Origin: an uncultured Leptospiraceae bacterium
Lineage (GTDB): Bacteria > Spirochaetota > Leptospiria > Leptospirales > Leptospiraceae
Assembly: GCA_937924465.1 (NCBI GenBank)
Contig: CALDSP010000106.1
Location: 1 to 9,156 of the forward strand
Length of the DNA: 9,156 nt
Direction of reading: 5' to 3'
Shown here: one piece after another, positions 1-5,304 of the stretch
How the letters are laid out: each line of letters starts with the position of its first letter
How positions within the stretch are numbered: the first letter of the stretch is position 1
Made by a program: the position numbers and the translations under genes
The notes under the pieces: generated by a model
Seen by the model: the letters and a program-made list of their open reading frames with translations, nothing else
The model's database searches: none
Told to the model about the DNA's origin: nothing

Positions 1-1965
1 ATCCGAGAAAAAATTGAAAAAATTATTTATGAATTAGAATCTTTTCTTCAAAACGAATCAACCTATACAAAAAAAGCTAAGTATCATGCCGTTCAATCAA
101 ACCTTGTAGAAGAAAAAGATTTTAATAGTGCTCTAAAAGAACTTTCCGATGATTTGACTCGTTCCCTACAAGAAGGTTTGGAAAATTTAGATTCCATCCA
201 TTCTGAACTACCTAAGGAGTTAGAAATCTCCCCTAGTGAAAGTGAAATAAAAGAAGACGTTGGACAAACGGAAAAAAAATCAGAAACTCAACCCATTCTT
301 ATTATTGCAGATTCCAGTTCTCCTTCTTCTACTGAACTCAAGTTAGATTATTCCAATGAAATTGCATCTAAAGAACTTTCTGAAAAAACTCTTCAAAATT
401 TAGAACGAGTAGTAGATATCTTAAGTGATGTAAAAATCCCTGCAGAAAAAATTTCCTCTTTGCAAGCATCTAAACCTAATACACAAAAGTTTGATGTTGT
501 TGTTACTACAGAGAAAGAAAAAAGTTCTTTGGAAAATTTGGCACTTTCGGATGCTGAATTTCAAAATTTATTAAATAAATTAAATTTAGGCCTCTCCCAA
601 GGACTTCCAGCTGCTGATTGGGTTCCAAAGCAAGATTTAGAAGAGCCTAAAAGTTATCCTCATCAAACCCGTTCTCCTGTCGATATTCTAGCAGAGTTAT
701 ATCATACAGAGGAATGGAAACCTTTTCGTCATTTGCCTTTGGTGGATAGACGCTCGGGAAAGGATCGAAGAACTAAAAATATTCCAGTAACTAAAGAGAG
801 GCGTTCGGGAGTGGAACGACGAAAAGTTGACCTATTTAAGCAAAGAGAAAGTTTTCTCCGAGATTGGTCAGCACAAATCCAAAACAAATTTCCTTTTATT
901 GGTTCTAGTGCAGCAGGTTTGGGTTTTCAAGATAAACTTTCAAGTTATCATCCTTCTGATTTTGAATTCCTACAAATGCCAGAGAATCTCAAACAAGGAG
1001 AATTTGTCCCAAGTTATGTTCCAATTGGATTACCAAGTGGTATTTCTTCTCGTTTACAAGATCAACCACCTGCTATTGATCAAAATTCTGTGAACCAAGC
1101 AAGTCCTATATCTCAAATTTCACAACCTCTTACAACCTTATCTGATTCTATTCCAGCAAATAGGGAATATGTGCAGGAGATCGCTCCTCCTTCTCCTTAT
1201 CAAGCTGAGTTGGTAAAAATTGGTCTTCCAGATCCACTTACCGTGCACTTAGAAGACTTTGCCGATGCTCCAAAAAGAAATATTTCATGGGAACTTCCAG
1301 TTGAGGGGGCTCTTCAGAAAGTTTTAGAAAGAGAACCAACTCGTCAAATTACAGAAAAAGAATGGGAAGAACTCAAAGGGCTTACAACTCAAAAAGTCCT
1401 TTTTCCAACAATTAAAGAGGAAACAATTCATGAATTATTCAAAATAGAACTTCCTGAGCCAATTGATACAAAAGTTGGAAAAACAGACGATATATTTGGC
1501 ACACCCGGAGCCATGCCTAGAGTATTTGAGGACACTCCTCCCCCTGATGTAGAAATTGTAGAGTCGGATACTCCTCCACCTGAACAAGAGGTAGAAATTC
1601 CAGCAATTGAAACACCAGAGAAAGAACCTGAACCAGAACGAATGATTCATGGGGTTTTGGAACTGAAACCTCCAGAAGTAGATGATGCTCCATTCTTAAC
1701 TTTAACTTATGATTTCTCCAAAATCCCCCATTCTTTTCGTTTATCAAAAAATTATAGCTTAATGGAATATTCTTATTATAAATATAAACCAATGCTAATG
1801 AAAGCCCAAGAGTTTGCTCGCAGAAAAATGCTTAAAAATGCTTTGAATTATTATAGAGTGATTAAATCCCAAAACATTCCTCCCGAACTTAAGAAAATGA
1901 TTAATCGAAATATCTTAGATATTACAGAATTTTTAGAAAAATATCTTATGAGTAAGGGAGGATAA
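1..1965 (+). CDS. Uncharacterised protein with RRSG boxes, 5'-truncated by the window
   Basis: I do not recognise this protein. The frame is open from base 1, giving 654 codons to the TAA at 1963-1965. A TTG at 154 could be proposed as a start, but the 51 codons before it read as the same kind of charged helical protein (Lys/Glu-rich), so the real start is probably upstream of the window. Numbering from base 1: residues 1-250 are acidic and Ser-rich; two arginine boxes (DRRSGKDRR at 249-257 and ERRSGVERR at 266-274) lie in the middle; 511-547 is Pro/Glu-rich with a duplicated DTPPP unit; and about 585-650 looks helical (YYKYKPMLMKAQEFARRKM...), a little like a TPR-type helix pair. No signal peptide or membrane segment is visible, so a cytoplasmic protein is likely. 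It is convergent with msrA. The coding call is strong; the function is unknown. Confidence 0.85.
   Translation: MREKIEKIIYELESFLQNESTYTKKAKYHAVQSNLVEEKDFNSALKELSDDLTRSLQEGLENLDSIHSELPKELEISPSESEIKEDVGQTEKKSETQPILIIADSSSPSSTELKLDYSNEIASKELSEKTLQNLERVVDILSDVKIPAEKISSLQASKPNTQKFDVVVTTEKEKSSLENLALSDAEFQNLLNKLNLGLSQGLPAADWVPKQDLEEPKSYPHQTRSPVDILAELYHTEEWKPFRHLPLVDRRSGKDRRTKNIPVTKERRSGVERRKVDLFKQRESFLRDWSAQIQNKFPFIGSSAAGLGFQDKLSSYHPSDFEFLQMPENLKQGEFVPSYVPIGLPSGISSRLQDQPPAIDQNSVNQASPISQISQPLTTLSDSIPANREYVQEIAPPSPYQAELVKIGLPDPLTVHLEDFADAPKRNISWELPVEGALQKVLEREPTRQITEKEWEELKGLTTQKVLFPTIKEETIHELFKIELPEPIDTKVGKTDDIFGTPGAMPRVFEDTPPPDVEIVESDTPPPEQEVEIPAIETPEKEPEPERMIHGVLELKPPEVDDAPFLTLTYDFSKIPHSFRLSKNYSLMEYSYYKYKPMLMKAQEFARRKMLKNALNYYRVIKSQNIPPELKKMINRNILDITEFLEKYLMSKGG
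745..822 (+). repeat. Duplicated arginine box RRSG-x-[DE]-RR
   Basis: Two copies of the same nine-residue box, DRRSGKDRR (nt 745-771) and ERRSGVERR (nt 796-822), lie 17 codons apart within the large first gene. The DNA copies are similar but differ at synonymous positions, so the protein motif appears to be what is kept. Similar Arg-rich boxes occur near signalling domains such as PilZ in other bacteria. No PilZ-type D/NxSxxG follows here, so binding of a nucleotide or other anionic ligand is only a guess. Confidence 0.6.
1531..1602 (+). repeat. 36-base tandem repeat coding for a Pro/Glu-rich unit
   Basis: Two adjacent 12-codon units begin GAC-ACT-CCT-CC at 1531 and GAT-ACT-CCT-CC at 1567. 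Both encode DTPPP[DE] followed by an acidic/valine stretch. They have diverged in their second halves. The unit sits in a likely disordered linker ahead of the helical C-terminus of the first gene. Confidence 0.5.
1954..1961 (+). promoter_or_regulatory. Orphan Shine-Dalgarno-like AAGGGAGG at the end of the first gene
   Basis: The last codons of the first gene contain AAGGGAGG, including GGAGG fully complementary to the 16S anti-SD. This is where the ribosome site of a co-directional next gene would be expected. No ATG, GTG or TTG with an open frame follows at a usable distance; instead the convergent msrA ends at 1974. It may be a coincidence of Lys-Gly-Gly codons or a relic of a lost downstream gene. 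Confidence 0.35.
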
Positions 1966-1973
1966 ACTCTAAT

Positions 1974-2495
1974 TCAATAAATATTTCTTGACTTTATAAA
2001 TTTTTCTACTTTAGGACGAATCACAAAATAGCAGTAACCTGCGTTTGGGTGAGATCTATAATAATTTTGATGATAGTCTTCAGCTTCATAGAAAACTGTG
2101 AACGGCAGTACCTCTGTTACAATGGGAGAAGACCAATTTTTTTGCTCTTCTTGTTTAGATTGTAAAGCAATTTCTTTTTGTTCCTCATTGTGATATAAGA
2201 TAATAGAACGATATTGAGTTCCTTCATCATTTCCTTGTCGGTTTAAAGTTGTTGGATTATGAATATCCCAAAAAATTTTTAAAATTTCCGAATAAGAAAT
2301 AATATCTGAATCAAAATAAACTTGCACTACTTCGGCATGACCCGTTTCTCCAGTACAAACCTCTCTATAAGTAGGGTTTATTTTCTCTCCACCTGCATAA
2401 CCTGAAACAACTTTTACAACTCCATTTACTAATTGATAAATTGCCTCTAAACACCAAAAGCATCCACCACCTAACGTAGCAATTTCTAATTTCAT
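1974..2495 (-). CDS. msrA: Peptide methionine-S-sulfoxide reductase MsrA
   Basis: MsrA reduces the S-epimer of methionine sulfoxide in oxidised proteins back to methionine, using thioredoxin as the usual electron source. The 173-residue length is normal for a single-domain MsrA. The family signature GCFWC is at residues 11-15, with Cys12 the expected catalytic (sulfenic acid-forming) residue. It is followed by GYAGG and GETGHAEVVQV, then NAGYC near the C-terminus, where Cys155 is the likely resolving cysteine. There is no signal peptide, so it is cytoplasmic. The ATG overlaps the dapF stop as ATGA (2492-2495). The good SD-like GAAGGAG inside dapF is about 16 bases upstream, which is too far for ideal initiation, so translational coupling to dapF is likely. 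It is the last gene of the operon and ends 8 bases from the convergent first gene. Confidence 0.96.
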   Translation of the reverse strand: MKLEIATLGGGCFWCLEAIYQLVNGVVKVVSGYAGGEKINPTYREVCTGETGHAEVVQVYFDSDIISYSEILKIFWDIHNPTTLNRQGNDEGTQYRSIILYHNEEQKEIALQSKQEEQKNWSSPIVTEVLPFTVFYEAEDYHQNYYRSHPNAGYCYFVIRPKVEKFIKSRNIY

Positions 2496-3346
2496 TCTTC
2501 TATTTGAATTTCTCCTTCAAAAACAAAAGTAGCAGGACCTTTCATAATAATATGATCATTTTGTAACCATTCAATCCATAAAGTTCCACCAAGTAAATCA
2601 ATTTGCACGTAACGTCCTGTTCGTCCTGTTAAGTGACTCGCAACTGTTACTGCACAAGCTCCTGTTCCACAAGCTAAGGTTTCTCCGGCACCTCTCTCCC
2701 ATGTTCGTTGGTGCAAATGATCTTTTTCTAAAAAAGTAACAAATTCTACATTTGTTCTTTTTGGAAACATAGGATGATTTTCAATTTTAGGGCCCATTTC
2801 TGTTACAGGAAAAGTTCTGTTATTATCTACAAAAATTACTGCATGAGGATTGCCCATGCTTACAGCACTAAAAAGCAATTCTTGGTTATGGATAAGAATA
2901 GGCTCTTCTAAAATAGGGTATTCTCCCTCCCAAATCACAGGAATTTTTGTTGGTTCAAAAATTGGTTTTCCCATGTCTACTGTTACCATTTTTACTTTCT
3001 GATTGTCATCTAATTCTAAGTCTAACTCTAAAACTCCTTTGCCTGTTTCAATTTTAGGATTTTTAGAATGAGTAAGCCCAAAGTCGTAAATATATTTTCC
3101 AACACAACGAATTCCGTTTCCACACATTTCTGACCATGAACCATCAGAATTGTACATATCCATTTGGAAATCAGCAATTTTGGAAGGTCTTATGAAAATG
3201 ACTCCGTCACTTCCTACTCCAAAGTGACGGTCAGAAATTTTTTGAATTTGTTTAGGAGTTAATCGAATGTCTTCTTGGGTAGCATCGATATAAACATAAT
3301 CGTTTCCAATGCCTTCCATTTTTACAAAACGAAATTTTTTTTTCAT
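2492..3346 (-). CDS. dapF: Diaminopimelate epimerase DapF
   Basis: DapF interconverts LL- and meso-diaminopimelate without a cofactor, supplying meso-DAP for peptidoglycan and lysine. The 284-residue length is typical. The N-terminus reads FVKMEGIGNDYVYID. The first catalytic cysteine is Cys75 in the MCGNGIRC motif (74-81). GNPHAV is at 165-170. The second catalytic cysteine is Cys226 in ERGAGETLACGTGAC (217-231). Both halves of the pseudo-symmetric fold are therefore intact. The start ATG shares one base with the fba stop (TAATG, 3344-3348), and an AGGA about 8 bases upstream lies inside fba. The stop overlaps the msrA start. Codons 2-4 form a run of nine A (coding strand). Among spirochaetes, meso-DAP peptidoglycan fits Leptospira rather than Treponema or Borrelia, which use ornithine. 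Confidence 0.97.
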   Translation of the reverse strand: MKKKFRFVKMEGIGNDYVYIDATQEDIRLTPKQIQKISDRHFGVGSDGVIFIRPSKIADFQMDMYNSDGSWSEMCGNGIRCVGKYIYDFGLTHSKNPKIETGKGVLELDLELDDNQKVKMVTVDMGKPIFEPTKIPVIWEGEYPILEEPILIHNQELLFSAVSMGNPHAVIFVDNNRTFPVTEMGPKIENHPMFPKRTNVEFVTFLEKDHLHQRTWERGAGETLACGTGACAVTVASHLTGRTGRYVQIDLLGGTLWIEWLQNDHIIMKGPATFVFEGEIQIEE

Positions 3347-4503
3347 TATTTAGTTCCTGTAGCCGCAGCTAAATCCTTAGATAAATCAAATGTAAATTTA
3401 TTGATGTCTATTTTCGGTTCATACCAAACTCCGTAATCTCCTGCCATAATTAATTTTTTAATGTAACTTTGTGTAACAGCCTCTGTAGCTACTTTATCAT
3501 AGTAGCGAATATCAATCTTAGCAGAATCCTTGTGTAAAGCTCCTACTAAAGCTGCAACATAAGTTTGGCGGTTTTCAGTATCGGTGTTGATTTTTGAGAA
3601 ACCTGCCTCAATCAATCCTTGGATTTGATCCCAATCTGTACCGACAAAATCTTTCCACTTTTGTGCGGAAGGGTGACCATTTAAATGTTGCAAGGCATAG
3701 TTTACAACTTCAGGATAAAGTGTGGATGCCCCATGCGCAACAAATAAAATATCGGGATGAATGGAGTCTGCAATTTTCAAAAGTTCATGAGCAAGTTCAA
3801 TATTTAATTTTACTTTATGACCGGGTTTGCCTTTGTTTGGTCCATGCATAGTTCCAATTGTTGGAGCTAGCATAAAGACCCCAGTTTCTCGTAAGAATTG
3901 TTCTAATTCTCCAGGATTTGTATAAGTGGAGTGCTCACTTTTTGTGTCTTCATCTTCTTCACCTGCTAAAACTCCTAATTCCCCTTCTACTGAAAGCCCT
4001 AGTGGGTGTGCCATATCAACCACTTCTCTTGTAAGTTCAATATTATCTTTAAGAGGCATGGCTTTTTCATTTTTATGATCAGTTGAGTTGTCTGCCATTA
4101 CAGAGGTGAATGCTAAGGTAGCTGCTTGGACTACTTTTCGTCCTGATTCAGAAATATAATCTCCATGATCTAAATGAGTTGCAATTTTTACTTTTAGTTT
4201 TCTTGCCCATTTTTCAACATAACTTGTTACAAGCTCAATTCCAAAAATAGGATCACCCCCTCCAAAGGACTTTAAAGCAGTGTTTGAAAATGCAAGGATT
4301 CCACTAGCCCCAAGCATATCAAAAGCTGTAATGGCAGCATTGATCCCCTGAAACGTAGTTACGTTGAAGGCTGGAATAGCGTAACGTTTTCCTTTTTGAT
4401 TTCCTTTGATTCCATTCTTTGCATTGATGAGTAAAGAATGTGCACTAGCGAGTCCATCTGGAAATTTTCTTGAAGTATTGATTGGTGGTGGTGTTTTGCT
4501 CAT
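3346..4503 (-). CDS. fba: Class II (metal-dependent) fructose-bisphosphate aldolase
   Basis: The enzyme reversibly cleaves fructose-1,6-bisphosphate to dihydroxyacetone phosphate and glyceraldehyde-3-phosphate. In a fatty-acid-consuming leptospire it would mainly run towards gluconeogenesis (inference from known physiology). The 385 residues start with a hydrophilic stretch, then YAIPAFNV at 41-48. HLDHG at 110-114 contains the expected catalytic Asp112 and metal ligand His113. VEGELG is at 172-177, and further expected metal ligands are His220 (GTMHG) and His257 (VAHGAS). INTDTE at 305-310 is the substrate phosphate-binding region. The insertion GEEDEDT near 181-187 is common in the longer class II aldolases. 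The ATG at 4503 has a strong AAAGGGAG site upstream. It is the first gene of the operon, followed by dapF with a one-base overlap. There is no signal peptide. Confidence 0.96.
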   Translation of the reverse strand: MSKTPPPINTSRKFPDGLASAHSLLINAKNGIKGNQKGKRYAIPAFNVTTFQGINAAITAFDMLGASGILAFSNTALKSFGGGDPIFGIELVTSYVEKWARKLKVKIATHLDHGDYISESGRKVVQAATLAFTSVMADNSTDHKNEKAMPLKDNIELTREVVDMAHPLGLSVEGELGVLAGEEDEDTKSEHSTYTNPGELEQFLRETGVFMLAPTIGTMHGPNKGKPGHKVKLNIELAHELLKIADSIHPDILFVAHGASTLYPEVVNYALQHLNGHPSAQKWKDFVGTDWDQIQGLIEAGFSKINTDTENRQTYVAALVGALHKDSAKIDIRYYDKVATEAVTQSYIKKLIMAGDYGVWYEPKIDINKFTFDLSKDLAAATGTK

Positions 4504-4510
4504 TGTTCAA

Positions 4511-4518
4511 CTCCCTTT
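4511..4518 (-). promoter_or_regulatory. Ribosome binding site of fba
   Basis: On the minus strand AAAGGGAG precedes the fba ATG with 7 bases between. This is optimal spacing and fixes the start at 4503. Confidence 0.8.
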
Positions 4519-4530
4519 AGTTCTTGATTC

Positions 4531-4590
4531 AAGATTTTCAATTTCCATCAATCATGCCAATCAAAATTTTCATTGCATTTTGAAAATCTT
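4531..4590 (-). promoter_or_regulatory. Inverted repeat in the fba leader
   Basis: An 11-base perfect inverted repeat has arms 4531-4541 (AAGATTTTCAA) and 4580-4590 (TTGAAAATCTT), with 38 bases between. A second, shorter stem (TCAAAAT at 4561-4567 with ATTTTGA at 4577-4583) uses part of the same right arm, so the two cannot form fully together. The element lies 28-87 bases upstream of the fba start, just downstream of a weak -10-like TAATAT (minus strand, 4601-4606). It could be a leader RNA switch or a divided operator. The arms are AT-rich, so chance is not excluded. Confidence 0.4.
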
Positions 4591-4869
4591 AAGCCTATGA
4601 ATATTACCTTAGTCGTAAGATTTAATCTAAATTTGATTTAGGATTTGTTTAATAGAATGGGTAAAATAGATTCAATAACTATGGTGCCGAATTGGGACGC
4701 TTATAAGAATAAAAGATATCCAAAAAATTTCTTTCTTTTATTATTCCGTTTAGAGGTTTTCTAAGATAGCAGTTATTAAAAATAAATCAAGCAAATAACA
4801 TGAACAGTAAAATTAAAAGGTTTGTGAGGTTTGGCTTAACTAAAATAAAAAGAGTTATCTATTGACCTA
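4591..4869. other. Intergenic stretch without a supported gene
   Basis: Only very short frames are present: 27 codons from 4681 and about 21 from 4800, both plus strand without a convincing ribosome site. A few small AT-rich palindromes occur, the best being CTAAAT-TTG-ATTTAG at 4627-4641. The stretch must hold the promoter of the minus-strand operon, but no clear -35/-10 pair can be picked by eye. Confidence 0.5.
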
Positions 4870-5250
4870 ATGGATAAAGAAGGATTAAAAACCCATTTTA
4901 GCAAAAGAGAAATATGGTGCTTATTTCCAATCTCTTTGCAATGCAGGTTTAGCAAACGAACATGACATCTTTTATAATTCTATCTCAATGCATCAAAAAT
5001 ATGTTGATGATTGGATAGATAATTTTCTTAAAGCCAATCCTAAAAAAGAAAATGAAATCAGAAGACTTGAAGAATTAAAAACAAAAATAAACGACCTTTT
5101 GGGAATTTGGCGTCAGATAATTTAGTTGATTATACCTATCCATTAGACATGTAGAATTGTTTTATTTCCACTGATTGGACTTGGTCTCAAAGAGTATTAA
5201 AAGGGCAACAAGCAACTTTAGAATTTCTAAATTTAACTTTACTTTTGTAG
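4870..5250 (+). pseudogene. Probable decayed reading frame of unknown function
   Basis: A coding-looking stretch is broken in three places. It could start at ATG 4870 (MDKEGL), shifts frame at the A run 4887-4891, then reads 78 open codons (4889-5122) with a protein-like mix: KEKYGAYFQSLCNAGLANEH, a W-I-D-N-F-L segment, and a charged coiled-coil-like KKENEIRRLEELKTKINDL. At the T run 5097-5100 the sense appears to return to the first frame (GNLASDNLVDYTYPLDM, 5101-5151). It then meets an in-frame TAG at 5152 and continues (NCFISTDWTWSQRVLKGQQ) to the TAG at 5248. The two shifts compensate each other and both sit in homopolymers, as expected for gene decay. I do not recognise the family. An alternative is a short real gene from ATG 4988 (45 codons), or no gene at all. 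Confidence 0.45.
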
Positions 5251-5290
5251 TTGCTTTAATAATGTTAGTACACAAACTGTTATTGTAAGT

Positions 5291-5296
5291 GAGGTG
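5291..5296 (+). promoter_or_regulatory. Ribosome binding site deciding the DUF1800 start
   Basis: GAGGTG lies 8 bases before the ATG at 5305, but only 2 bases before the alternative in-frame TTG at 5299. The ATG is therefore the better start. Confidence 0.65.
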
Positions 5297-5304
5297 TTTT
5301 GCTT

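Noticed and set aside
745..822. RRSG boxes as part of a PilZ c-di-GMP-binding domain
   Set aside because: PilZ needs an RxxxR followed by a D/NxSxxG strand and a beta-barrel of about 100 residues; neither is seen downstream.
1930..2010. Bidirectional terminator between the first gene and msrA
   Set aside because: The A/T-rich segments (GAAAAATAT and ATATTTC) pair only imperfectly and lack a GC-rich stem; no convincing intrinsic terminator is seen.
3594..3851. 85-codon plus-strand frame opposite fba
   Set aside because: It lies entirely antisense to the well-supported aldolase gene, with no ribosome site and no recognisable protein features.
4406..4600. 64-codon plus-strand frame overlapping the fba start and leader
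   Set aside because: About half is antisense to fba; composition is not coherent and there is no convincing ribosome site. The leader bases are better explained by the inverted repeat.
5230..5290. Sigma-70-type promoter for the DUF1800 cassette (TTAACT ... TAATAA)
   Set aside because: Matches are weak and the AT-rich background gives many equal candidates. The promoter probably lies here, but the exact boxes cannot be supported.
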